64,000 nt of DNA, from positions 5,456,001 through 5,520,000 of the forward strand of contig JALJCS010000029.1 in assembly GCA_023055355.1 (NCBI GenBank), in the 5' to 3' direction. Positions 11,865-21,608 of the stretch are shown here, one piece after another (within the stretch, counting starts at the first letter, position 1; each line of letters starts with the position of its first letter). Origin of the DNA: Agelaius tricolor (Eukaryota > Chordata > Aves > Passeriformes > Icteridae). The notes beneath the pieces were generated by a model, which worked only from the letters and a program-made list of their open reading frames with translations, was not told where the DNA came from and searched no databases. Position numbers and translations under genes: made by a program.

Positions 11865-12285
11865 TGATTTTTAAATTTATGTATTTATTTAATAGCAATT
11901 TATTTATAATTAATTTTAATAATAATAAGTAATTAACTATAATTATTATACTATATAATATAGAATTATATAACATTATATAATATATACTCATATATTA
12001 TATTAATATATTATATAATTATATAATATATTAATATATTATATTATTATATATGTTAATATATCATATAATCATATAACACATTAATATAATTAATATT
12101 AATAATGAATTAATATTAATAATATATAATTAAATAATTAAATTATTTATTAATTAAATCAATATATATTTATTAATACAAATGTTAACGAATAAATATT
12201 ATTTAATAAATAATAATAAAATAATTAATTTATTAATTAAATGGATAAATTAATATAAATTTATTTATTTAATATTCCCTGGATT
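11865..12285. repeat. A/T-only array, ~420 bp
   Basis: Composed almost entirely of ATTAATA, TATATAA and TTTATTTAA motifs. It is degenerate rather than a clean tandem repeat. Confidence 0.9.
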
Positions 12286-12897
12286 TCCTTTCAGGTGACA
12301 ATTTCTGTTTTCAGCTGTTTTTTTCTGCCTGAGAAAATCCCTGGAGTCAAGGGCTGGAAAGACACAGCACGGGAGGACATCTCTGTGAATATCCCATTCC
12401 TTCCATTTATTTCCCTAATAATTGGGTAATTATTACCCAAATAATTGGGTAATTCTCCCATAACCAGGAAAATTCCCCAATTATTTCCCTGTGCTGCAAG
12501 TTTGAGATAGGAAGGAAAATTTCGTCCTCTCCTGAGATTTTTGAGCAGTAGCTGCTGGGCTGTGTGTGTTGGGATGTGTTAATAAACTGTGGGGGGAATT
12601 GCAAACCACCCTCTGCTGGAAAAGGTGAGGAGCTCTTCCTGCTGCTGTGTGTTCCTGGCTGGAATTCAAGAATGACAGGTTGCTTAAAAAACCCAAAACA
12701 AAACCAAAAAAACCCCAAAAAACCCCTGTGGTTTTATCACTTTCTTCCAGATGCAGATGTTGAGTCCAAGCTGTGATTTTTCAGGAAACTTTCCCAGGGA
12801 AATGAGATTTCCTTGAGCAGAGCAGCTGCTGGCTCAGGGGGCCAAGCTCTCACCTGGGATGTGAAAGGCTCCAGTCTGAGCCTGGCTCAGAAAACAG
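12286..12897. other. Unique DNA with a small palindromic patch
   Basis: A palindrome TGGGTAAT-T-ATTACCCA lies near 12423-12440 and is followed by another AATTGGGTAATT copy. Otherwise nothing recognisable. Confidence 0.45.
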
Positions 12898-13137
12898 CAC
12901 TGAGCCTAAACTTGAGCTTTAAACTGAGCCTAAACTTGAGCTTTAAACTGAGCCTAAACTTGAGCATTAAACTGAGCCTAAACTTGAGCATTAAACTGAG
13001 CCCAAACTTGAGCATTAAACTGGGCCTAAACTTGAGCATTAAACTGAGCCCAAACTTGAGCATTAAACTGAGCCCAAACTTGAGCATTAAACTGAGCCCA
13101 AACTTGAGCATTAAACTGAGCCCAAACTTGAGCATTT
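12898..13137. repeat. 24-bp minisatellite, 10 copies
   Basis: Unit GAGCCTAAACTTGAGCATTAAACT, where positions alternate CCTAAA/CCCAAA and GCTTTAAA/GCATTAAA. The variants form blocks: GCTTT first, then GCATT, and CCTAAA giving way to CCCAAA, consistent with directional growth. Since 24 is a multiple of 3, open frames run through it on both strands. These are not genes. Confidence 0.96.
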
Positions 13138-13260
13138 TCACAGAATCCCAGAATGGTTTGGGTGGGAAGGAACCTGAAAGTTCCTCCTGTTCCACTCCAG
13201 GGACACCTTCCATTATCCCAGGCTGCTCCAAACCCTTTCAAACTCAGGTTTCCCTCAATC
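13138..13260 (-). mobile_element. CR1 LINE 3' tail, reverse orientation
   Basis: Reads as the reverse complement of the CR1 terminus: CCCAGAATGGTTTGGGTGGG, then GGGACACCTTCCATTATCCC and CAGGCTGCTCCAAACCC. A ~120-bp truncated copy. Confidence 0.85.
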
Positions 13261-14214
13261 CCAAGGGAATTTGGCTCCTGTGCTTTGTTCCAGCAGGAAT
13301 ATCCAGCCCAACACCCCTCACAACTCCTTTTGTTCTTCTGGCAAAGTATTTCTCAGTGAAAGTTGTAATGAAAAATTCAGCCCAGCTGCTGTGGCTCCTC
13401 CAACCCCGACTGGCCTTGCTGGGAGAGGGAAATAAATAAATCCACAGGGAGGAGAGGCTGGCTGCATTTGGGAACAGTCTGAACTGGGACCAGCTCTCTC
13501 ACATTGGTGGGCAATGGGATTCAAGGGATCTGCTGGGATTTTCCAAGGATCTGGAGTTTGTTTTGTCCTTAGTGGAGCTGAAAGCAGATAGCACAGGAGG
13601 TTACCATAATAACAACACCACCACCCTCTCCATTTCATGCTCTGATCAAACAAACAACACTCGAGGGATCCCCTTGGTCAAAGTTCAGCTCCTCACACTC
13701 CCAGCCAGCCCCAGGACACAGGGGGAGGTTGGAATATCTGCTTCACTCCTCATCAGGCACAAAATATCCTGTGGCCACTGGGGAGCTGCAGCAAAGGTGG
13801 GAAAAGGCACAATTCTAAAGCATTGCTCCAAAAAAATGAAAAGAGAAGAGGAAATCAATGCTGCTGGCAGTGTCCAGAGGTCTTCCCTTGGCTGCTGTGG
13901 GCATTAATTCCCAGATTTTCACAATGCTCTGAGAGGGAGAGATGTGATTTACACGTTAGCAGGGTGCTGGGAGAGAATCTCTCCTGCCTGTCCAAGCAGC
14001 TCAGTGGAAACTTGCAGAAAACACCAGAAACAGCAGGAAAAAAAAAAAGAAATAATAAAAAAGAAGAAAATAAAATTCCCTGCCTGAGAGCACGACAGAT
14101 GGGTCACCTCTGCTGCAGGTGACTCCTCAGAGCTGCTGCCAGCGTGGAGCAGAGTCAGAAATGTCAGTGTGAGGCAGGTGGGAAGCTGCAGTGTGGAAGC
14201 ACAGAGCTTTTTGG
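13261..14214. other. Unique intergenic DNA
   Basis: No gene or named repeat seen. A-rich run at 14036-14075. Confidence 0.4.
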
Positions 14215-14320
14215 TCACAAATATTTTGGGTTTTCATGCTGCCAGCCCAGCCCTGCTGTGCCAGGGCTCCTCGTGGGGTACAAGAGCAGGAATTGTTCTG
14301 GGCTGTCACCAGCCAGGCCC
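14215..14320 (+). repeat. Segment A of a compound rearrangement (template copy)
   Basis: About 106 bp whose reverse complement recurs at 14791-14898 with only a few differences. It contains GGAATTGTTCTGGGCTGTCA and CTCGTGGGGTACAAGAGCAG. See the entries at 14542 and 14907. Confidence 0.93.
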
Positions 14321-14541
14321 AGGGACACGGGGCTGGCTCAGATGGAGCTGCAGGTACCTCTGGTGCTCTGGGATTCATTCAAGGTCATCCAAGGAGTTTG
14401 TAGCAGAGCCAGGAGCTGCATCCAGCTCTTCCCTAAAGAATAAAGGCTATCTTTCATCTAAATTAAACCCTCACCATTTTCCAGAGGCTTCAGGGCCTCT
14501 GTCTAATCTATTCACACAGCATTCATCACCATGGCATCCAG

Positions 14542-14794
14542 GTGCCACTCTCCTCATCCCTTAACCTTGCCAGAGCCCGTCATGAATATTCCCAGCATCT
14601 TTTATGGCTTCCCTAATGAGATGAGCACACTCTTCCACTCTCTGCCTGCACCTCCACTGCCTGATAAACAACCCAGCCGTTACACCCACAAAAAAAAATT
14701 AAAAAAATAAAAAAGAGAGGGTTTCCAATGAGCAAACCTTGCACTTGGCCGTGTTTTGGAGTGTCTCTGCTCCCCTCCCCATCAGAAGTTGGGC
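14542..14794 (+). repeat. Segment B, copy 1, of a compound rearrangement
   Basis: About 253 bp from GTGCCACTCTCC to CAGAAGTTGGGC, repeated in the same orientation at 14907-15164. The copies differ by a few substitutions and in an A-rich stretch in the middle. Confidence 0.94.
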
Positions 14795-14898
14795 CTGGCT
14801 GGTGACAGCCCAGAACAATTCCTGCTCTTGTACCCCACGAGGAGCCCTGGCACAGCAGGGCTGGGGCTGGCAGGATGAAAACCTGAAATATTTGTGCC
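14791..14898 (-). repeat. Inverted copy of segment A between the two B copies
   Basis: Starts with GGGCCTGGCTGGTGACAG and is the reverse complement of 14215-14320. It shares the bases GGGC with the end of B copy 1. Its distal end (AAATATTTGTG) is repeated once more (AAATATTTGTGCC twice, 14886-14911) before B copy 2 begins. Confidence 0.93.
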
Positions 14899-14906
14899 AA
14901 ATATTT

Positions 14907-15164
14907 GTGCCACTCTCCTCATCCCTTAACCTTGCCAGAGCCTGTCATGAATATTCCCAGCATCTTTTATGGCTTCCCTAATGAGATGAGCACACTCTTC
15001 CACTCTCTGCCTGCACCTCCACTGCCTGATAAACAACCCATCCATTACATCCACAAAAAAAAAAATATTAAAAAAATATAAAATAAGAAGGTTTCCAATT
15101 AGAAAACCTTGCACTTGGCCGTGTATTGGAGTGTCTGTGCTCCCCTCCCCATCAGAAGTTGGGC
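14907..15164 (+). repeat. Segment B, copy 2, of a compound rearrangement
   Basis: Direct duplicate of 14542-14794, about 365-370 bp downstream. After CAGAAGTTGGGC it continues as unique DNA (ACTCTAACAG), which is presumably the original context of B. Confidence 0.94.
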
Positions 15165-15617
15165 ACTCTAACAGCACTGCCTGTCACTGCTCAGCCTGCC
15201 AGCTGCATGAAATCAGGGCATCAGGCTTTTTTTAATTGAATGCATAATGAGGTGACTGGCAGGTTTAATTAACAAAACTCATCCTGTGTATGCACCTGGA
15301 GGTGAAAATAAGTTTAATCAAGAGGAGTTGGCAAGTGCCAACAGCTCTGTCATGGTCGCCCCCCTCTTCCCCCCTCTTATTTTGGTTTGTTTCAACCAGG
15401 CTTTATATTTGCAAAAACGGCTCTGGGTGCTGATTAATTATCTTTTGCCCAAGATTGATGAGTTGTTGCAGCCTGCCTCGTAATGAGAGCCCTTGCTCCT
15501 GGAAAAGCTTTAATAATCAGGCTGCCTTGGATAAACTGCTGATGGCAAACACTCGAGGCACCTGAATTCCAGTAACCCTTGAGGACTTGATCCATGGGAG
15601 CAAAATTTGTCCTGGAA
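15165..15617. other. Unique DNA, A/T-rich, possibly conserved
   Basis: Non-repetitive, with homeodomain-like words (TTTAATTAAC, TGCATAATGA, TGATTAATTATC). No gene seen. Confidence 0.3.
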
Positions 15618-16290
15618 ATGTGCTGGCTGGCATTTGATGGCCAAGGGAAGGTGGGACAGGGTGGTTTGGGGACTCCTGAGAAAATCAGGATTGAGGGAGA
15701 AGCCACTGAGGGGTCTGAATTACTTCTGGTTTGAAATGGCATCATTGGTTGGTAAAAATCATGGATGGAAGGTGAAAAATGCCTGGAAAATGCCTGGATG
15801 CCTTCCCTGCTCCTGAAGGCAAGGCAGGAGGTAATTCCCATGTGCTGGCACTTTATGGCCAAGGGCAGGTGGGACAGGGTGGTTTGGGGCCTCCTGAGAA
15901 GTTCAGGATTGAGGGAGAGGCCACTGAGGGCTCTGAATTACTTCTGGTTTGAAATGGCATCATTGGAAGGACATGGGGCTGGAAAAAAACATGGATGGAA
16001 GGTAAAAAAATGCCTGAAAAATGCCTGGATGCCTTCCCTGATGTGCTGGCTGGCTCTTTATGGCCAAGGGCAGGTGGAACAGGGTGGTTTGGGGCCTCCT
16101 GAGAAATTCAGGATTGAGGGAGAAGACACTGAGGGGTCTGAATTGCTTCTGGTTCAAAATGGCATCATTGGAGGGACACTGGGTTGGTAAAAATCATGGA
16201 TAGAAGGTAAAAAATGCCTGGAAAATGCCTGGATCCCTTCCCTGCTCCTGAAGGCAAGGCAGGAGGTAATTCCCATGTGCAAGGACAACC
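15618..16290. repeat. ~205-218-bp tandem repeat, 3 copies
   Basis: The landmark ACAGGGTGGTTTGGGG recurs near 15656, 15873 and 16079. Each copy carries AATCATGGATGGAAGGT and AAAATGCCTGGATGCC. Copies 1 and 3 end with GGCAAGGCAGGAGGTAATTC, and copy 2 lacks part of this. No coding signature. Confidence 0.93.
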
Positions 16291-16950
16291 TGTGCCCACA
16301 GGACACCCACAGCACATCCAGCATCCCCCTGGCTCTCCCAAACCCAAAATGCACATCTGGGCGGGTGGAGCTGCACATCTGGAGGTGCCGGTGGGTGGGT
16401 GGATGTCCCTGGCCAGCCAGGCCTGGCCAGCTGGTGGCCCTGGGGGTGCTGCTGGTCCCTCTGTGCGCACCCAGCTGGGGAAGGTGTCCCAGGGCAGGCT
16501 CTGGCCGAGGCTGCGGGCGTTGCGCGGGGACGGGGATGCACTCAGGCTGTCAGAGCATCTCCCTGCTCCTCGCCCGCCCAGCGTGCCCTCTGCTTCCCCT
16601 GCCTGCAAAGGCATTTGCTCTGGTGCTGCCGTCCGTGGTGTGTGTTGGAGATGCTGCTGACAGCTGTTGTGTGACTGCAGGAAGGAGATGATGACTCCCT
16701 AATGATAACGTGTCACGGCGTGTCGCGCTGCCTCGCTGCTCCTCCAGCTGCACATGCCTCTGCCAGTGCCTCACTCTGCACTCAGCTGTGCAGCTCTGCT
16801 GTGGCTGCTGTGTGCTGAGAGTGGGGAAAAAGGTTCTGAATGCTCCCACTTTTGTAAAGAACACGGATAAACTTTCTGCCCCCCTGCTCCTGAGGCCCCT
16901 CCTGGAGTGCTGTGGGGTGTTTGCAGGGTCCCCAGGATGGAGGAAGGAAC
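16291..16950. other. GC-rich unique DNA
   Basis: Locally CpG-containing (about 16490-16570 and 16710-16740) and non-repetitive. Around 16690-16715 the word pattern ATGATGACTCCCTAATGATA looks like a regulatory element (AP-1/CRE-like plus TAAT cores). Open frames overlap on both strands without a recognisable family. Confidence 0.35.
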
Positions 16951-17611
16951 TGATGGATCTGACTCCATGTTCTTAGAAGCTAATTTATTATATTTGATTT
17001 AATATATTTATATAATATAAATATTATATATTTATTTATAAATATTAAATATATTTTAATATATAATTATATAATTATATAAAAATTATATAAGATATAA
17101 TTTATTTATTATAATTGATGAATTGAAGGAATTGGAGAGTCTGACTCCATGTTCTTAAGGGATATTATATTATATTGTATTATATTGTATTATATTGTAT
17201 TATATGATATAGTATTATATAGTATTATATAGTATTATATATAATATATACTATATTATATAGTATTATATATTATTATTATATATTATATATAATATAT
17301 ATTATATTATATTGTAATACAATATTGAGAAAGGATACAGACAGAAGTTTTAATAAAATACTAATGAAAAACTCCTGACTCCACAGAGTCTGACACAGCT
17401 GATGGTGATTGGTCATTGAGTTAAAACAATTCACATGAAACCAATCAAACGAGCACCTCTTGGAAAACAACGTCCAGACCACATTCCAAAGCAGCCAAAC
17501 AGAGGAGAAATAGATCAGATAATTCTTGTTTTCATTTTTCTCTGCGGCTTCTCAGCTTCCCAGGAGAAGAAATCCTGGTGCAGGGATTTTTCAGAAAATG
17601 TGACAGTGACA
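16951..17611 (+). mobile_element. Passerine-type ERV solo LTR with internal A/T array
   Basis: The element runs from TGATGGATCTGACTCCATG to AAATGTGACAGTGACA, giving TG...CA ends. The inner 16980-17330 is an A/T array (TATTATATTG and TATAGTATTA units) that carries a second copy of GTCTGACTCCATGTTCTTA (17138-17157). The 3' half has the conserved words GTGATTGGTCATTGAG, AACCAATCAAACGAGCACC and GGCTTCTCAGCTTCCCAGGA, which recur in the fragments at 40.2-41.2 kb. There is no internal gag/pol/env sequence and I see no clear target-site duplication. I recognise the type from songbird genomes but do not assign a named subfamily. Confidence 0.8.
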
Positions 17612-18107
17612 AAGCTGTGCCCAGGTCTGATGCCCCCAGTGAAAGGAGGACGTGGAAGTGTCGGAGCAAGGCCATGAGAGAGTTGGGGCTGCTCAGCCTG
17701 GAGAAGGTTTTGTGGAGACCTCAGAGCACCTTCCAACGTCTGGAGGGTGCCCAAGGAAGCAGGAGAGGGATTCTGTCACAGGACAAAGGGGATTGGGGTC
17801 AAACTGAAATTTGGGGCAGATATTGGGGAGGAATTGCTGCCTGTGAGGGTGGGCAGGCCCTGGCACAGGGGAGTGGGGTCAAACTGAAATTTGGGGCAGA
17901 TATTGGGAAGGAATTTCTCCCTTTGAGGGTGGGCAGGCCCTGGCACAGGTGCCCACAGAAGCTGTGGCTGCCCCTGGATCCCTGGCAGTGCCCAAGGCCA
18001 GGCTGGAGTGGCTTTTTCTAGTGGCAGTTCTCCCTGTCCATGGCAGGGGTGGAATGAGATGAATTTTAAGCTCCTTTCCAGCCCAAACCATTCTGGGGCT
18101 CCGTGGA
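17612..18107 (+). mobile_element. CR1 LINE 3' region, forward, with internal duplication
   Basis: Contains the CR1 landmarks in order: TTGGGGCTGCTCAGCCTGGA, AGGACAAAGGGGATTGGGG, GAGGGTGGGCAGGCCCTGGC, AGAAGCTGTGGCTGCCCCTG, AGGCCAGGCTGGA, and the terminal GTCCATGGCAGGGGTGGAA...CCAAACCATTCTGGGGCTC. The segment GTCAAACTGAAATTTGGGGC to CAGGCCCTGGCACAGG is present twice (about 17798-17868 and 17878-17949), a local tandem duplication. Confidence 0.92.
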
Positions 18108-18891
18108 GATGCCCTGTGTGGTGACCTGGCCTTTTGTACTTTGGGATGCTTCATATCCCAGCATCCCACCCAGGATGTTTTGGAGCTCCAACCTGCCCAA
18201 TTAAGGATCAGACATTCAGGGTAATGAAATGTGCACTCAGGTGTCCTGCCAGTTTCACCTCTCATGTGACTGCTATGGATTTTTCCCTGATAAACTCTGG
18301 AAAATAAATGTAGAGATGGCTGAAAGCTGTGAAGCACCCAGAGGTGTCTCTCCTCTCTGCTCTCCGCTGTGATCTCACACCTCCAGCCTTGCAGGGGATC
18401 TCATCACAAAAATCTAATGAGAAGTGACCAAAAAAGAAAAAAAAAAAGGAAAAAAAAAGAAAAAGTCTTTTGCATCTGCTTTAAGGAACTGACTGGAGTG
18501 CCAAGTGTGTTTAACCTAGATTTGAATTCCCCTGCTGTGGGAGGGTTCCTGTGCCCAGGCAGAAGGCCCAGAAGGGTTATGCATCATTTACAACCCCGTG
18601 CTCCAAACAAGGGGCAGGACGGGGGCAGCTGGGAGTGGAAATGCAGCTTCAGACCCCTCAGCTCAGCAGGAGCCCCTGTTCTGTGCAGGGGCAGAGCCCA
18701 GCTGATGAACAGCTTCTGGCAAGGCCAGCAGGGCTTGCTTCCCTCTTGCTGCCTGCTGGCACGACAGGGAAAGTGTCCAAGTGTCCTTGCCATGGCAAGG
18801 GACAGCTGCTGGCTGCCTGGCCCCCTGAGCAGCTCCCAGGCCACATCTGGGGCACCCTGACAGGTTTTGGGGTCCCCTAGAGGTACCCAAG
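18108..18891. other. Unique intergenic DNA
   Basis: A-rich tract at 18428-18470. No gene recognised, although there are overlapping frames on both strands at 18370-18880. Confidence 0.4.
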
Positions 18892-19533
18892 AGGTAAAAT
18901 CTCCCTCTGGGTGATGGGCTGGTCCCTGCTGAATTCCTGATTGACTTTAAGGGGGTGTTGCTGCTGCTCAGGGTTAAAAAAATCTTCCAGTTCTGGGTTA
19001 TTTTAAAGAGAATCCTGAAATATTTGAAGCCAGGGGAAGCAGCACCAACGGGTGTCTGGAGATTGTGTGGAGAGCCAAAGTGGGGCTGCTGGAGCTGGGA
19101 ATGTGCTGAGCATCCCAGAGGATCCCTGTGGTCAGGTTTGCCACAGTCCTGAGTGGAATTCCCAGAGGGATTCGCTGTTTCCTCCTGTGCTGAGCATCCC
19201 AGAGGATCCCTGTGATCAGGTTTATCACAGTCCCAAGTGGAATTCCCAGAGGGATTCGCTGTTTCCTCCTGTGCTGAGCATCCCAGAGGATCCCTGTGAT
19301 CAGGTTTATCACAATCCTGAGTGGAATTCCCAGAGGGATTCGCTGTTCCCTCCTGTGCTGAGCATCCCAGAGGATCCCTGTGATCAGGTTTATCACAGTC
19401 CCAAGTGGAATTCCCAGAGGGATTCGCTGTTTCCTCCTGTGCTGAGCATCCCAGAGGATCCCTGTGATCAGGTTTGTCACAGTCCTGAGTGGAATTCCCA
19501 GAGGGATTTGCTGTTTTCTCCCGTGAGGTGATC
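18892..19533 (+). repeat. Duplicon copy 1 containing five 84-bp minisatellite units
   Basis: A ~210-bp leader (AGGTAAAATCTCCCTCTG ... GCTGGAGCTGGGAAT) is followed by 84-bp units starting GTGCTGAGCATCCCAGAGGA at 19103, 19187, 19271, 19355 and 19439, an exact 84-bp period. Each unit carries GGATCC and TGATCA sites. As 84 is 28 codons, frames stay open on both strands. I do not call a gene. Confidence 0.95.
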
Positions 19534-19542
19534 CCACCCCAC

Positions 19543-19840
19543 AGGTAAAATCTCCCTCTGTGGGATGAGCTGGTCCCTGCTGAGTTCCTGTTTGTTTGTT
19601 GTTGCTGCTCAGGGTAAAAATCTTCTCATTCTGGGTTATTTTAAAGAGAATCCTGAAATATTTGAAGCTAGGGAGGAGCAGCAGCACCAACAGGGGATGT
19701 CTGGTGATATCTGGAGAGCCAGACTGGGCTTGCTGGAGCTGGGAATGTGCTGAGCATCCCAGAGGATCCCTGTGATCAGGTTTGCCATAGTCCTGAGTGG
19801 AATTCCCAGAGGGATTCGCTGTTTCCTCCTGTGAGGTGAT
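19543..19840 (+). repeat. Duplicon copy 2 with a single 84-bp unit
   Basis: Repeats the leader of 18892-19102 (AGGTAAAATCTCCCTCTG ... GCTGGAGCTGGGAATGTGCT) and one 84-bp unit beginning at 19747, ending GTGAGGTGATCC as in copy 1. It probably represents the ancestral single-unit state. Confidence 0.92.
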
Positions 19841-19964
19841 CCTAAAGCCCTCCTCATCTTGGGATTTTGGACATCTGAGGCACGTGTCTTATACAGTTTT
19901 GGAGTAGGAGTTGGATTTTGGGAGTTTTTACCTTTTAGTACCACTTGAATGTGCTGTGGAATCC
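19841..19964. other. Short unique spacer
   Basis: Nothing recognisable. Confidence 0.4.
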
Positions 19965-20600
19965 CTCATTCTTGTGGGATCCCCTGTTCTTTGGGATTCC
20001 TTGTTTTTTATGGGATCCCTTGGTTCTGTGGGATCCCTTGGTTCTGTGGGATCTCTTGTTTCTGTGGGATCCCCTGTTTTTGTGGGATCCCCTATTTCTG
20101 TGGGATCTCTTGTTCTTGTGGGCTCCCTGTTCTTGTGGCATGCCTGTTTCTGTAAGATCCCTTGTTCTTGTGGGATCCCTTGTTTCTGCGGGATCTCTTG
20201 TTCTTGTGGGATCCCTTATTTCTGTGGGATCCCTTATTTCTGTGGGATCCCTTGTTTTTATGGGATCCCTTTTTCCTGTGGGATCCCTTTTTCCTGTGGG
20301 AACCCTTGTTCTGTGTGATCCTTTATTCTTGTGAGACCCCTTGTTTTTATAGGATCCCATATTCTTGTGGGCTCCTTTGTTTCTGTGGGATCCCTTGTTT
20401 CTGTGGGATCCCTTTTTCGGGATCCCTTGTTTTTGTGGGCTCCCTTGTCCTTTGGATCCCTTGTCCTTTGGATCCCTTGTTCTGTGGGTCCCTTGTTTTT
20501 ATGGGATCCCTTTTTCCTGTGGGATTTCTTGTTCCTGTGGGTTCCCTTGTCCTTTGGATCCCTTGTCCTTTGGATCTCTTGTTTTTGTGGGCTCCCCAGT
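19965..20600. repeat. 18-bp minisatellite, about 35 copies
   Basis: Unit CTTGTTTCTGTGGGATCC with many substitutions (TTCTTG, TTTTTA, GGATCT and so on). Most units keep GGATCC. Because 18 is a multiple of 3, frames of more than 100 codons run through on both strands with a six-residue periodicity; they are not genes. Confidence 0.96.
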
Positions 20601-20899
20601 TTTCCTGGGCTCTGAGCTGCAGAACAGCCCAGCAGGATTTCTCCTGGACCCTCTACCTTTGTCTCCCAGAAGGGATTTTCACGCTGCCTCTGGTTTAAGA
20701 GCATCAGCTTGCAGGGAGGGAGTAAATAATTTCCCCGTGGAAATGATTTAAACACCCGGTAGTTGTGACAAGCACAAAATCCTGGTGGAGCTGCCTTTCC
20801 CCAGAGCTGCTCAGGGTGGTGGCTGTGGGAATGTCTGCACATCCTCACTTCTCCAAGATCCACTTCCAACATAGCCAGGATCCCATTTCTGCTTCAATT
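20601..20899. other. Unique spacer
   Basis: No gene or repeat recognised. Confidence 0.4.
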
Positions 20900-21117
20900 T
20901 AAGCAAAAAAACCCAAAAAACAAAAAACCCCCAAAACAAACAAACAAAAAAAAACCCCCCAAAACCAAACCAAACAAACAAAAAAAAAAAACCCCAAACA
21001 AAAAAAAAACCCAAAAAGCAAACAAACAAACGAAGAAAAAAACCAAAACAAAAAAAACCCAAAACACAAAAAAACAACAACAACAAAAAAAAAACAAAAC
21101 CCCAAAACCCCCAAAAA
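20900..21117. repeat. A/C-only low-complexity tract (CAAA/ACCCC)
   Basis: About 215 bp made almost wholly of A and C on the plus strand: irregular CAAA, CAAAA and AACCCC units. The minus strand is T/G with runs of G3-G6. Confidence 0.92.
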
Positions 21118-21608
21118 CTGATTACCAGAAATCTGGTAAGGGAAAAAAAAAAAAAAGAGAAAAACCCCAAATTATCAGGGGTGGAATCCACCTGCTTGCA
21201 GCAATTCCACAAGAACTCTGCACACACCACAAGCCTTGTTTTGTAGGAATACACAAAAAGGGAAGTTTGATGTCCTAAAAGTTGTTTTCCTTTGGGAATG
21301 ATGCCAGTGCAGGCACATTTCCCTTCACCCCCTTTCTGCTGGTGGACAACACAAGTAAATGTGCACAAGGCGAGTTTTTCAGGCTTTTTTTTTTTTTTTT
21401 TTCCCAAAAAAATAATCTAAATCTGGTTTAGCCGGCTGGGGAGAGGGGCAGAGGAGCCGCAGCCACAGGAGGTCAGTGTTGCACCGTGGAAATGGCAGGG
21501 AAAAGCCAGAGTGGCCTTGGAGGGAAACTTGACCCGGAGGGGAGGAGAATCCCTGAATCCCTGCCGGGCTCAGCGGGGCGGGCGGAGGATGCGAGGCTGG
21601 AAGGAGCT
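21118..21608. other. Unique DNA
   Basis: Nothing recognisable, apart from A-rich and T-rich runs at 21143 and 21387. The segment 21430-21600 is GC-rich. Confidence 0.4.

Noticed and set aside
16951..17611. Full-length endogenous retrovirus
   Set aside because: Only an LTR is present, followed directly by CR1 sequence; no gag, pol or env coding sequence occurs in the window.
19052..20872. Overlapping sense/antisense frames of 94-230 codons with clear peptide periodicity
   Set aside because: The 84-bp and 18-bp units are multiples of three, so stops are excluded by the DNA repeat itself; no homology, start context or splice structure.
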